In this document: one piece after another, positions 22,485 through 34,925 of the stretch
Position numbering within the stretch: the stretch's first letter is position 1
Layout of the letters: each line of letters starts with the position of its first letter
Origin: Ganoderma boninense
Lineage: Eukaryota; Basidiomycota; Agaricomycetes; Polyporales; Polyporaceae
Reading direction: 5' to 3'
Assembly: GCA_002900995.3 (NCBI GenBank)
Contig: CM035304.1
Span: 1,285,498 to 1,349,497, forward strand
Length of the DNA stretch: 64,000 bases
Program-made: the position numbers and the translations under genes
The notes under the pieces: model-generated
What the model was told of the DNA's origin: nothing
Seen by the model: only the letters and a program-made list of their open reading frames with translations
Databases searched by the model: none

Positions 22485-22884
22485 ATTCCTTAGCCTCTAC
22501 CTTGACCTGCGACGAGTTCCTTCGGGATGTGGGGTTTGGCGGAAGGATGTCAAGGCCGTGGCCGTCGTGGCTAAGCGAAACGACTCGCAAAAGCGCCGGC
22601 GTTACAGCTCGACGCGCTATCGGACCGTGATCAACGCGTGTGTTCGCGTGACGTAACGCGAGACGTAGTCACTCCCGTGTTCTCTGACAAGAATTGGACT
22701 TCTTTGCCTCAAGACTGCACACTCCTAGAATCTGATGTCTTCGTAGGCATGACTCTAAGGACTCTACTGGAATGTCTAAGAAGACAACGACGCGGCATAA
22801 CTAATTCTGATAGTCTAGGCTATGTACGATGGCAACGTTTCCAGGGCTTACAAGAATTCTAACTTGAAACAAGCACTCAGTCAG

Positions 22885-23999
22885 CTACCCCTCTCTCTCA
22901 TCCGATACGAAGTCACATATCCGTCGCGTGAAGATCCACCCGTAGTAATCCCCGGACCACAACGCTTTCCCGTCCCCTGAGAAGGCGACCCGGCGCACCT
23001 TCACCTCGTGCTCTGAGAATATGGCGACCAACGACCCGCCTCTTCGACCGATCCTCCACAACCGCACCCTCCCGGTGTCCGACGCGGACGCGATGTACCT
23101 CCCGCACGGAGAGAAAACGACTTTGTCGACGGGGTTCTGGTACCTACTTTGAGCGAACACAGCTCAACGCCAACATCCGCATTCCAGAGCCTCAACCCCC
23201 CATCGTAGTACGCCGCAGTCACCACCAGCCTCCCATCTACGAGAACGCGACAGCTGTTGTCGAAGGGTTCCCGTCTCCCAGCACGAACAACTTTTGTCCG
23301 CTCTCGACGTCCCACACCGCGGGTGGAGTCCGGGCCGTGACGAGACGCGTGCTCCCCGGGTCGAAGCTCGCCGCGACATCTTCGGCGGACGCGAGGCCCA
23401 CATTCGGTACGTCCGTTGTACTGTGCAGTTTCCCCGAGTCGACGTCCCAGACGTAGTCTTCGAAGCCCCCGCGGCACATGGAAACTAACCAACGCCCGTC
23501 GGGCGAGAACGCGACCAGCTTCGTCTCGCCATGTGGCGCCGCGAGGACATGGAGCGGCTGGAATGATTGGGCGTCCCATAGACGTACCGCGTTGTCGAAT
23601 GACGACCCGGAAGCGATCACGTCGCCACGGGGGGACCATGCGCAGCTACTTACGCCTTTCGTGTGTCCGATGAGCACACCGCACAAGGTCCCATGAACGT
23701 CCCAGATGTCGATGGTACTGTGGAAGGCGCCGGTGGAGGCGAGGTGCTGGCTATTGGGGGAGAATGCGAGAGAGCCGAGCTCGTAGAAGGGGTGGGCGAC
23801 CCATTGGTGCACGATATGCCCGTCGATGGCGTCCCATAGAATGATAGTACCATCCGAGGATCCACTTGCCATCCACTTATTGTCAAGGGACGCGACAAGG
23901 GCGTTTACGCGGAGTTCGTGGCCGATGAAGAAAGCTACACGGCCAGCGATGGGTCAGCAGATCTCCATCAGAAAAGAAAAATTAACTAGTACTCGCCAT
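22885..23999 (-). CDS. WD40-repeat protein; two frame breaks
   Basis: A tiny first exon (23999-23993, ATG GCG A) and a 57-base intron lead to one long exon from 23934. About seven to eight WD40 blades are visible: MASGSSDGTIILWD, LASTGAF..IDIWD, IASGSSFDNAVRLWD, AFSPDGRWLVS..YVWD, VTAAYYDGGLRLWN, FSPCGRYIASASD..VRLWR. A single propeller would fit the whole length of roughly 350 residues. Single-base deletions near 23241 and 23143 shift the frame with blades continuing. The start codon lies inside the last codons of the upstream F-box gene on the same strand, so an F-box/WD40 fusion or a lost real start are alternatives. Function unknown; such proteins usually serve as scaffolds. Confidence 0.7.
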
Positions 24000-25282
24000 G
24001 TCTTTGGGGAGACGTGACGGTGAGTGCAGCCCGCCCATACAACACGGGAAACAATTCTGCGAGATCTTGGGTCCAGAATAACATTCTGCCAGCGCGCAAG
24101 CACTCAATGATCCACACCAGCCGGGGTTTTGAGTACTTGAGCAAGGCCTGTTCGAGCTCTGTGTATAGATGCACATTGAAGTCATTGGAGCGAACAACTG
24201 AGCGGTGGTGTCCTCGCAGTTGGATCACGACTTCCTTCAGCGTCGGATGATCATGAAAATATTTCAGGAGTGCTGCTGTTATGTAAATTTCTGTAGAGGA
24301 ATGTTTTGTGCCAGTGTCCAGGATCATCATGATGAGGGATTGAAATTGAGGGCAAGTAGATAGTCGGGAAGCCCTTTGTGCATCCATAGCTATAGTAATG
24401 TTGAATGCCGTGAGTTTTGGAATAACGGCGAGAACCTTTGCAATCCCTTGATCCCAGCAAACTTACCTTCAAGCGGCAAAGTAACAGTCTCAATGGTGGA
24501 CTCAGCTAGACTATCGTCTAAGAGGAGTGAGATGACTGATTCCGTAGCGGGGCGGGGCTCCATGCTTAAAGCATCCCAATAAATCTGGAAGTGACCCAGA
24601 TTTAATACATGTGAGAGGGTCAAATATAACACATAGAGGACAGACTCACAGCGAGTTCTTTCAGCCTCAACCGTTCGGACACGCGACGGGTCAGCACAGC
24701 CTCCAGACGTGCTCCATTAGTACCCTCCCCAGTCGCGTCGATGGTCACATCTTCGCAAACCAGATTGGTGACGCACGTAAACGCCAGAAGAAGACGAAGC
24801 AACTCTGGGCCTGTGGGGAAGGAGAGCTTGTAGAGGTGAAGCTTTTGAATCTGGCTGCCAAATTGCCGAGAGGATTCGAGAATAGAGGGATTCAGGACTA
24901 CCCTGAGGGCAACGTGCTTGGAGTAAGTGGTGTGTATGTAGTCGTCGTTGCTTTCCTTCTTATCGTGATGACAGTCGGATTGGAAATAGAACTTGAGCTC
25001 AGAAACATTTGGGAGGATATGGAGCAGTGGGCAGGGTGAAAAGTGGTTCAGCGGCGCAGTGATGGAACGAACGAGCTGTTTCAAGTGAGGTTTCTCCTGC
25101 AGGAAGGCGCAAAAGTCGAAGATCTGGTTCCTCGTCGCGATCTTAGCCGATGCGACCATGCAACTGAGACTGTGGGGGCGGAGATCACGACATGTGAGGG
25201 AGAAGCTGCGAAGTGTCGCGAGGTCGTCAGCAGAGTGGCTGATGACCCTCTCGATGACTTCCCAAGGCAGATCGTGGTACAT
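23986..25282 (-). CDS. F-box protein (separate family from the arrays), intact
   Basis: Exons 25282-24650, 24584-24467 and 24389-23986 give 384 residues without a break. The N-terminus MYHDLPWEVIERVISHSADD followed by LRSFSLTCRDLRPHSL is a standard F-box that would bind Skp1. The rest is helical and leucine-rich, with KLHLYKLSFP and LKEVVIQLRGHH. It lacks the LDRLFP box of the array families, so it is not one of them. The likely role is a substrate receptor in an SCF ubiquitin ligase. The last exon overlaps the start of the WD40 gene by 14 bases on the same strand. Confidence 0.8.
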
Positions 25283-26901
25283 CGTGATTCGTGAGTCGAG
25301 CGGGAGAGGAGGGAGGAGGGAGTGGGTGTAGTAGGAAACGAGGGCTCGCGATGAATCCAGTGCTGCTCCTGGGATTGCTTGATAATCTTCGGCGTCCGCG
25401 CTCTAGGCAAGGTTCATGACCAGTGAACGTCGCGGCGCAAGACCACGAGCGCAAGACCGACGTTTCCACTGCACAGCCTCGTAGCACCCCACTCCTCCGG
25501 CTCACTATCCCGACATAAAAGTACCCACAAACAGTTTGGGCACAACACTCCTAGCAGTTTACGCCAATGCATCATGTCCACGCATCGAACAAACAAACAA
25601 TATTTGATTCCAAGCGCTAGCAAGAGATACATCTACGCAAGTTTATATGTCTCCACGGCTCCAGCGAGCTTGAAGGTGGCATCGCAGCTGCGCGCACGTG
25701 CGCGCAAGCCGCGGAAAGGGATGTCCTGGGGTAGTTGATTTGGAGGGAGTTCGCACACGGCTGGATCTGCTCGCCGTGGAGCAAGGTCAGACCCAGAAAT
25801 GCGTGAACGACACACACAAATGTGTGTTCTCTGAATATCAGATATGATCGCCACAACTAGATGGATGTTCGACCATGTGGGAAGTGGATCGGAGTCATCG
25901 ATCGATGAACCGTAGGATGGTATGAGGCGCGGCGGCGAGGGAACACTGGGCGGCAGGACCAGCGAACGGGTCGGAGACCGCGCATGGAGTGTACGAGACG
26001 CCTGGTGGCCGAGATATATGGTCAGCGATGGTTGCGGTGGCACAGGCGGCAAACGGAAGACATGCTGGGCAGCATGTAGGCAGGGCAAACTCATAAGGAG
26101 GGATGATACATTGGGGGGTGTCCAAGGTCTGAGGAATGACACTCACGAACTGGAGGCGGCGGACTGTAGGAACCTCGCTGATGGAAGAGCGGAGATGACC
26201 GCCAGGCAAGGACCTACAGAGTGAAGGCAGAGCGGTATTAGCAAGCAGTCGCGCGTTCAAGGGGCACAGCGAAGGTAAGGATTGCGACGAACACAAGGCA
26301 AGACACGCACCGCGCGAGCAGACTGGGTTACCTCAAACCAGGCACTGTATGTGCGAGGAAGAGTCCATTGGGGACACGTCGACGCGAGGGGCGGACGTTA
26401 TATACGCACTGGGCACTGGTTCTCAGGCTCCGAAGCTCCGCCACGGGGCGTGGCGTGCTCGCGGCGTCAAGATAACACCATGATGCTGCGGTAGTTGGCC
26501 CCCGGCAGAAGAGCCGGAGATTCAGCGGAGAACGTGTACAGGAACATCGAAGACAGAGAAATGAAGGAGTTCCGAGCAGTGGTAATGCACCGAGAAGCGC
26601 GGCGGATGTACAGAGAAATCGGCACCAGGCTTTACAATTGGCGGACGATCGCTGTGGTATGACAGCCCAGCGACATCCAGACGTCAGGTGGGCAGAAGAC
26701 TTGCGACTCAGATACGTCCCTCTCACGCATATCCACGGAGGCAGGTCTGCTCTCGAAGTTTCAAGCGACGCAGTATATTGACCACAAACAAGCCCTGTTT
26801 CTCTCGTGAGTACGACACCACTTCCGAGCAGATGCAGGACACACCAAGAAGACAAAACCAGGCGTGAAGCGACAGAGAACACCGAATGCACCATCCTCTG
26901 A
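25283..26901. other. 1.6-kb stretch without a recognised gene
   Basis: Open frames on the minus strand at 25633-26142 and 26328-26894 show no family resemblance and no clear splice pattern. A TATA-like element (GTATATAAC read on the minus strand, near 26400) suggests a minus-strand transcript may start here, but I could not build a product from it. Confidence 0.4.
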
Positions 26902-28148
26902 CTATCTCCGAGTGTACAATCTCACCACGGCGCGCTCGATCCTGAAAACGTGTCCAGTGTCCACCTCGATCAGTGCACCCACAATAACATGCCACGCAGT
27001 AAACACGCACCTCTGCTTCACGAGCATCGTCACCCCCTGGCCCACGAATCCCTTCAGTATCTGCACGCCAAGCGCCGCATACAGTCCGCGCCATCCCTCA
27101 GCCTTGAGCGCCGCAATCCACACGTCCGTCATGGCCAACGTCCGCCCCGTCCGCCCGCGGCCCGCCTGCACGCGCACCTTCGCGAGCAGGAGCGGGTACA
27201 GGATCGTGACTGTGATGGCGTTCGCGGTCGCACCCGCGAGGAACGCCCCGAGTGCGGACTGATGGGACGCGTTGGGCGATTTGCGCGGAAGGCGGAAGCG
27301 GCTCAAGACTTGCATGAGGAGGAAGGTGAGCGCGGGCGAGAAGCACAGCGGGAGTGCCGGGCGGAACCCTAGCAGCGCGCATACAGTCAGCTACGAGGGC
27401 AATGAGCACGCATGTACATATATGCGCGGTACGGACCGGCCCAGAACCCTGACAGGGACTCCTCTACGTATATGCTCTGCAGGACCGTGAGGAATCCAGG
27501 TCTTCGCGCCTTGGCGGCGGTCGCCTTGGGCACAGTCAGGACTTCAGTCTGGCTTTCGGTGCCGTCCTCGTCGTCATCGCTTGTCTGGAGGCGCACGGTG
27601 ATGACGCTCAGCGGGTTGAGATCGCACGGCTTGCTACGCCGGCGACGAACCCGACGGCCAGCTCTGTGGGCGCCCCTAGGAGGACCGGTCGCGTGGGGGA
27701 GGTAATAGCACCCTTGACGGTTTGGAGGAGTGGAGCACTCGAAGCAGCGCGTCGGCGGGCTGCAAGTGCGTGGAGGAGAGTGTAGAAGTAGAAGTACAGA
27801 AAACTGCCGGTGCAGCCTTCAGTTATGACGGCGCTCGAGGTGAAAAGCACGGCGCAATACGCACTTTGACAGAAGGGTTGACGCAGTGTCCGCCGGCAGC
27901 CCATCATACAATCCCGCCATGCCCTCCCGATCCAAAATTCGAAGTATGAGCAACAAGGCGCCGCGAGCTCCTCTGAACTTGCGCGAGCTGGTCGTCTGCA
28001 GCTTGGTCGCCACGAGGTCGAGCGGATACGAGATCGCGTTCGCCGCTGCGCTGCCCAGGGCGCCGGAACAGGCTTGAGCGAGTGGTGGTAGAGCCGAGGT
28101 CATCGCGGACGGGAAGGAGTGTCGGTAGACTGGTGGGGCCTCTGTCAT
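26902..28148 (-). CDS. Mitochondrial-carrier family protein, peroxisomal PMP47/ANT1-like; one frame break
   Basis: Exons 28148-27865, 27803-27437, 27368-27011 and 26941-26902 give about 349 residues. All three carrier repeats show their signature: ISYPLDLVATKLQT, IST(P)LSVITVRLQT and TILYPLLLAKVRVQ. The stretch FLYFYFYTLLHAL is typical of the PMP47/SLC25A17/ANT1 branch, which exchanges ATP and other nucleotides or cofactors across the peroxisome membrane. A single missing C near 27613 (ACCCGCTG) breaks the second signature; with it the carrier motif and the exon phases are exact. The mitochondrial inner membrane is a less likely location. Six membrane helices are expected. Confidence 0.85.
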
Positions 28149-28668
28149 GAAAGACCTAGTGCTTGTGAGGCGCCCTTACTCCGATGACGTCGTTGAGGTT
28201 GAGAAGGGTTCCGCATGCTCGAAAGAGTGAGGACGAGTATGAAGCGATGGAGAGTGCCAGAGGAGTAGTATAATGGATGCAAGATGCGACGGAGTGGCGA
28301 CAGTGGTCAGGATGAACTTAGACTGGAGCCTGTCCTCCACTTGCGCCTGCGCTTGACCACAAGGCGCCTCACGAGTCCAGATTTGGTATCTTAAACGCTC
28401 TATGGCCTATTCCGGCAACCATATCGTCGTTGGGAAGCTCGGTGCCGGGTGCCTTCCACTTCAAACTTCATCTCTTGTGGACGATGCAAAGCCGCGGCGC
28501 AGTTCAATATAAATATTCATCACAAGTGTGCCACAATTAAATAAATACACCAGTCGGAAGACCATACAATAAATGCCTTCGGATCTTTGGCGATTTGTTA
28601 GTTGAGCCCAGTTCAAGATCCACCGGCAAGCCGCTCTCTACTGGGACCTGTTAAAACCCCTCCATCTA
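28149..28668. other. Intergenic
   Basis: About 500 bases between two minus-strand genes: promoter of the carrier gene and 3' UTR of the DUF6533 gene. Nothing else seen. Confidence 0.45.
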
Positions 28669-30343
28669 TCACGCGTCAGAGTTCTGGATGGATTCAATTC
28701 CGGTATCATGCATAACCTCTTCTTCCATCTCTATCTCAGGCTCCTCCGGGACAGTATCCATGTGAATGGACTCGCCCATAGAAGCTATGAAGGCGGGTAG
28801 CGATGCAGTCTGGAGTGGCGCTTCGAATCGAATCGAATTTACCGCGGATATAGATGAGCCCGAGGTGCCTGCAGATGCGCGATCGGCTTTTCGAAGATCG
28901 AGGAGAAAGTGGGCTATGAGAATGTTGGTGAGCCTGGGTTGGAAGACATGTTAACTGAAGAGACTGTGGGCGCGCAAATGCCGGGCATGGTGAGCGCACC
29001 GACTGCAAACGTCATCGACGTCGCTTCCTGCCGAGAGGTCCGCGGGATCCCTCGAGACCTTCAACAGTGTGTTCAGAATGAGAAAGCCCCATGCAGAGAC
29101 GGCTTGCCACGAGAGACACACCTGGTTCAAGAGTGCAAACGCCGTTTCAAACAGATTGAGGACTGTTATCACGCTAGACGAACATCACGGATAAGTTATT
29201 AATATCTTGAGATAAAGATAACCTATGTGAGGCGCACATGAAGTATACGCTGCCTGTCATATTCATTAGATATCAAGAAGGAAACTAACTCGTGCACGCA
29301 CCGTTGTACAGCATTACCCTAACCAATGACTGCCTTCGCGTCACCAGACCCCTATGCATTCTGTGGACAGTATATGTATTCCGCCACGTTACGCCTAGAA
29401 CGATGGCATCCCCTGCCACTGAGCAGAGCCTAGCGATCAAGACAACTATAAAAAGTCAAGTTCAGTGACGCTATGTGGTGCTCCTTGGACAGGAGGTAGT
29501 ACACACGGCTTCATGTAAACAACGAATTAAGGTGAGCTTGGGACAGCTTAACTCGAAAATTAAAGACTGACATATGTCTAAGCTCTTCCGGAGTCGTGTC
29601 CATAACGCCACAGTTGAACGGAGCCGGAAGGTTAGCAGCGCGGTAGAATGCGGTCACCACCTATGTCACCAGATCAGCATACAACACTTATTAAGAACAA
29701 GTCGCTCTGTACCGCATCTGTCACAAAAGGGGCGGCGCAGAGCAAGGTGGCGAGACTGGTCCAAACGTTACTTCTTCCAGAAAGCGCATATATTCGCAAG
29801 GCCGAGAAGACTAAAAGAAGGCGGAGATGTGAATCAGATGCTGAGGGCATAATGAGCACTATAAAATGCTTACCTACTGGAACAAGTTCCGGAAGAAAGT
29901 TGATGGCTAACTGAGTGAATACATTGATTTTGCATCTGTCGAGGATTATCTACTATTAAAACCACTGGGTGGTGATCACGGAAGGGCGAACGTACTCCTA
30001 AGCCGTGATTTGGTCATCCATTTGTATGGTGGGACTGCAACTTGAACAGCATGCGCATATGCAACGTACCGTATCGGACATAGGGCTGATCGTCTTCACC
30101 CCGAGTGCTATCTGTACGATAAGCGGATAACGACTTAACCCGTATAACAGCGCCGCAGCGGTGAGCTTGCGACCTTTCTGGACGGTCCAGAAACAGCGGA
30201 TTTCATCGTCGAAATGGATGAGCCAGTCATATATGACAAGTGCTGTTGGTATGTTTCAGCCGTTTGTCGCACAAAAGCTTCAGAAAGAGAGAAACAGTGG
30301 TAACGTACACAATGCCGCCACCGAACAGTATTCGGCTGTCAGC
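28669..30343 (-). CDS. DUF6533 fungal integral membrane protein (5' exon unresolved)
   Basis: Exons pieced together from splice sites: 30343-30309 (LTAEYCSVAAL), 30242-30070 (LVIYDWLIHFDDEIRCFW, YPLIVQIALG), one ending CKINVFTQLAINFLPELVPV, 29810 onward (VFSALRIYALSGR), then AGDAIVLGVTWRNTY, VITVLNLFETAFALLNQ and a last exon with LTNILIAHFLLDLR and an acidic tail ending at 28669. This order (YC..A.L.IYD, D.E...W, FSALR.YAL, ILI.FLLDLR) is the DUF6533 family of multi-pass membrane proteins, widely expanded in Agaricomycetes with no known function. At least one single-base break (near 28940) and an unclear junction near 29950 remain. The start codon must lie upstream of 30343 in an exon I could not fix. 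Confidence 0.75.
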
Positions 30344-31717
30344 CTGGTTTCATTTGGAGGTAAAGGTGAGTGCAGCCACCACCAGCCAGTGGTTCATCCA
30401 TACAGAATGACTCACAAAGAAGACACGATGCTGGGAGGTATTTGAGGAGAGGACATTGTTTACCGTTCGTGGCGGATTGGGGTGAAGAAGTGCCTTCGGC
30501 GCGCACAGGCAGAACTAGGAACCTTGAAGTGAGTCGGAAGGCGGGGAGGTCGATGTCCACTGGCGTCCATACAGTAAGTCTGTCCTTATAAACAGGAAGG
30601 GTAAGCATTAGCTCGACAATCCTGCATGGTGTAAGGCAGAGGGGTGAATCAGATTCGTCGGATGTGAACGCGACATCGACGTTACAGACTTCGTACAGCG
30701 CCATCGGCGAACGCGTCAGCTTCAAGTCCACCACCGCCAGCAGGCCCAGGGCCGGGCCGGGAGAAGGCCGGGAGAAGGGCCGGAGGTGGATCTTAAACAG
30801 GCAATCTAGACGCCAAGAGGGGTTGCGCCTTCAACTCAGATCTTATCGCTCCCAAACGCCGCAGACCCACGCCTCTGCCTTACCCCTTGCATCGATTCCG
30901 CTGGCCTCTCATTGGTAAGGATCCGAACCCTCGAATCGTGTCCATTCTAGCTCGTGGCTGAGGCCGAGGAGAGGAGGGTGCCTTCCACAATACACAGCGG
31001 AACGTCCTCTGGGAAGTCTCCAAGGGACTCCGAACTCGTCAGACGTGAATGGCAACCGTGACTGAATCGGGCAGTGAAAGCCGGGATTCTCATGATTGTA
31101 AAGCGATGTCCCTTTAGAATGCCGGAATACCTCATTTCGGCTGTGAGGCAGCCAATGAAACATCTGGCCGTCCTCTCATACAATACGGGTTACTACCCTC
31201 CGAGTCTGCCACTTAATAGCGTCTCCCATGGACTGTCCAAGTGCCGTCAGTCGTACGGCATGCCTAGGCGAACGGAGCCCAGACGGCGGAGATGATCATT
31301 TGACAGCTGCAGCGGGCCTCCTCGAATGTCCTCAAGGCTCGTGCATCTCAGACGTAACAGAACCCGCGAGAGGGAAGTCAATGAGCGTAACAGTCAACAG
31401 TCTCGTCCATTTCAATGCCCTATATTGATACATCTACAAATGTGTGTAATACAGCGGATACGTGTGTGTGTATGTGTGTGTGCCAGCCAAAAACGTCCCG
31501 AACTAAGCCGAGTGAAAAAAAAAACTGCAGTATCGTACAACGCTCCGACATCCCCGTCCGTCCCCAGCGCCCGCCAGACGCACGCGACCAACGATAGCAA
31601 AGGGGAAGAAACCTAAACCTAAACACATGAGAACCAGCATTCGAGACCGCAGCGCGCACGTTCCGTCCCCGTCCCCGCCCCCGACGCGCGATTCGCGAAG
31701 TTGATCATGATTCATAT
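30344..31717. other. Region without a recognised gene
   Basis: Probably holds the 5' exon of the DUF6533 gene near its start. No other coding region is supported. Confidence 0.4.
31462..31482. repeat. GT dinucleotide microsatellite
   Basis: About ten GT units with one interruption (TAT). Confidence 0.85.
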
Positions 31718-32317
31718 TCACCAGACGCGGCCAGACTCGCGCTCGAGCGTCGCCCACGCCGCGCGGGTGCAGTTGTCGCACCGCTCGTGGATCAGGTTCA
31801 ACACCCTCCGACACTCGCGCGGCACCTGTCAAGCCAAAGCAGCAGAGTTCGAGCTCGCGTCAGCGTCAGAAGAGAGCAGGCACCCGTGTGCAGCGGTGGG
31901 TGGTCACAGTGGGTGGTGGTGTGTGGGCTCACCTTCGAGCAGGCACAGGGGCGCTGGCCCGGGCGGTGCTTGTGCGCGGTGCTGAGCGCACAGCTCGGCG
32001 AGCCGCAGTCCGTCTTGTTCCCGCTCTCGTACAGCTTCACGTAGTGCTACAGAATGGCGAGAATGGGGAGACGGGAGGGGTCGGGGACGGTCAGCCGAGG
32101 GAGCTGAGATAGAGCGGGCGCAGAGCCCAAAGATAGCGCACCTCGCACCCGCGGTGGTAGTTCCCGAAGCTGTGGGCAGAACAGAAAGAGAGAAGAGAAG
32201 GCAGTCAGCGATCGGCACACACGGTCATGCCCCCCTGGGGAAACCTTCGCCTTCGTGGCGTGGCGTCTGTTTGCCTGTCTCGGGAAGAGAGGCTACTCAC
32301 CACTCGATTTCACACAT
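31718..32317 (-). CDS. Small Cys-rich protein, 88 aa, function unknown
   Basis: Four exons with exact phases: 32317-32301 (17 nt), 32169-32142 (28 nt), 32046-31933 and 31825-31718. The product starts MCEIECFGNYHRGCEHYVKL and goes on with TDCGSPSCALSTAHKHR, RPCACSK, and a last exon with CRRVLNLIHERCDNCTRAAW. It has 12 cysteines and several histidines in 88 residues, no signal peptide, and CxxC and CxC spacing. This suggests an intracellular metal-binding or disulfide-held domain. Two very short first exons explain why it is easy to miss. I do not recognise a named family. Confidence 0.75.
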
Positions 32318-34925
32318 CGTGATCGGAGGCTTGCGAACGTGGGCGGTGGTAGGCGGAGTTGGGAGTCGGGGCTCAAGGCTCGGGAGAGGACGCGGCGCAA
32401 CACGACCCGGCGGAGGGCGCGGTCTCAGCAGACTCGAAGGGATAACCCGGCGAAGGCGAGGACAGTCGAAAGCTAAGTGCTCGTCGAGGGGAAGAGGTCC
32501 GGTGGGGAGAAGTGCTCCGAGGTGTTGGTCTGAGTTTGAGGCAGGGAGCCCGGCTGCCTATAAGTACCTCCTGCGCACACGCTTGCAAATATTCTAGCAC
32601 GCGCACGCGCACGAGCACGTACACGCCCGCCTCCCAACACCATGCCTCTCCTCCGAATCCCGATCACTACCACCACAGTCCACGCACGTACGGAGGCGCG
32701 GGGCGACCCAGCGACCCGGGCAGCCTGTTTCCGCCTCCGCGTCAACGCCTATCCTGGCAGCTCGAGCGCCCACACCGCACCGCGCACCGCTGCGCCCCAT
32801 ACACATCTCTCCTTCGGAATCGGGGGGTGAGCCACTCCACCGTGGTTCTGCGACGTGTGATCGGCACCCCTGCCGGCGCCATGAGACCATGAAAGCCTCC
32901 CCAATCAGAGTCCCCAACGGCTTCTGATCCAGCGGCCCCCACCCTCGACACCACACACGACACACCCCACCACACCGCACGGCGCAGTGGCAGCCTCCTG
33001 CCCACGCTAGCGGCAGACCACCTCATATGTCCGCACTGGGGCAGGACGACGCCAATGCGCGTACCCGAACCCGCACCCGGAGCTGAGTGGCGATCACTGA
33101 GCACTGAGAGCGTGAGGCTCGCAACACGCCAAACCGCGATCGCGGGCAGGCCGGCCTCGCACAGCAGCCCGAGTTCCTGAACGGCAACGCCGGGGCCAGA
33201 CCCTGACAGCACTGCCAGCGACAAGGGCGAGGCGACGCGGGGAGGGGCAGGGCACCATCGACGTCGAGCGATCCCGGGGAGAAGGCAAGCAGCCTGCCTC
33301 GTTGCGGACACGCCGGCGTGCGTCGGACCGGTCCCGCGCTCGCGCGTCCGCGAGCCCGTGCCGTGTTGCGGGTGGGTGGGAGCTTCGTGGCGAGGCAGAC
33401 GTGGCCGCCGGCAGGGCTCGTGAGTTCCTCGATCTGCTCTGAAATACATCTCCGCGAAGACAGGAGGAAAGGGGTTGGCTGGGGTCGATGCCGATGCCGC
33501 AGGGGACTAGTGACTGACCGCGAGATTGCTACGGGCGATATCGATAGTAGTGTGCCAGTGCCCCTCCGCGGGCTTGTCGTGCGGCGCTATAGCGAGCCTT
33601 GGGATAAGTAGTGTGGTCGGCGTGTGCGATTGCTAGTGTGACATCGCAAGGGGAGCTCCACGGAAGAACTCGCTGCGCCGTCTTTCGTCCACGAGAAGCG
33701 TGATCTATGCTGCAAAGAGAGATTCCGTCAGGACACCCTTGACCTCAGTATGACGAAACGTCCACGGAGCGGCGAAAACCCTAGAACATCGTCTCAGAGT
33801 CTCAACCCCACTCTCGTTGCTCCCCAACCATACCATTCCCCCCATCGATGAGATACCGCAGCGCGCTCCAGACAAGAAACGGGAAGCCAAGGGGCGAAGC
33901 TCCCATGTTCCAAACCAGAAAGCGGGCACGCTCGTACGTTTTCCGCAACGCGCCGAATCACCCTGGGAGAGCACGGCCCTTTCGAAACACTCCGCCTCCT
34001 TTAGGCAGGAGGGGGAGCTCATGTATCACAGATACACTCATACAGGTCGTCGATCGAGCTGCGCGGGTAAGCCCAGCTGACAGAACGATGAGCGGAGCCC
34101 CCCTACGGCGTTGCGAATCGACGCAGCGCCGCGCGCTCGCACGTCCTGCGAAGCGCGGAGTTTGCGTTTGCATTGGACTTACCTAACACCTGACTCCGAA
34201 CAAGAAGCACTGCCAGCTGTTCATGCATCATGAGCTCGGCACCCCGGGAAGCATGTCACCTTCTGTGGTCGTCCGGGCCTCGTATCGGGGTTGGGATTAC
34301 TGACGTTTCAGCACCCGGTGCGCGCCTCCCCGGCGGCTCGTCTGGAGAGCGGGCGCACACGGGGCCTGCGCCGAGCCCGCGCGACTGTTGGAAGGGCCCT
34401 TGCGGTCGAGAAACAAGAGAGCGAACGAGACGAGAGTTAGCTACTCCCGAACGTCCCGAACGCGCAGGTCGTTAACGCGGCCGCGAAGTCGCCAGGAATC
34501 ACAAGGCCTGGCTGCACTTCCGAGTCCAGGTTTGCCCCCGTCACGCGACGTCCCCCAAGCATGGCCGCACGACACCGCGCGCCCCCTAGCGAGCCAGTCG
34601 GTGAGGCTGCCGGTGAATGGTGGACGACTGAACCAAGTTCCCATCGCGATGGCGGCCCTAGTGCACGACGCGCACGCAGGCCAAGGCGAACGACGATGTC
34701 ATTGCCAATGCTAGTGTGCGCCGTCGTGTCGGACCCTTGCCGTAGCTCAGAACCCCGGCAGCGCACGGGACGGCCAAGTCACGGAGCAATGTCACGAGAG
34801 AAGGAGTGGACGTCCGGGGGCCCAGACCGGCGATCCGAAGAGAGAAGGCAGAAGTGCAGAAATGATGTGTTGCGATGCGACGTAGCCCGCACGCATCGGC
34901 ACACGAGTACGAAATACGCGAACGC
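32318..34925. other. GC-rich region, no recognised gene
   Basis: A long GC-rich open frame on the minus strand (32742-33449) and a short one on the plus strand (32642-32830) are compatible with base composition alone. I see nothing recognisable from 33450 to 34925. Confidence 0.4.
32557..32567 (+). promoter_or_regulatory. TATA-like box, gene unknown
   Basis: CCTATAAGTAC lies about 75 bases before an ATG at 32642 that opens a 62-codon Thr/Ala/Arg-rich frame. The spacing is right for a promoter but the product is unconvincing. Confidence 0.3.

Noticed and set aside
30640..31060. Possible short duplication (peptides with FTSDE in two places)
   Set aside because: Similarity covers only about 20 bases and is imperfect; not enough for a duplication.
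32742..33449. 235-codon open frame on the minus strand
   Set aside because: Lies in very GC-rich DNA where stops are rare; Arg/Gly/Ala composition and no family pattern.
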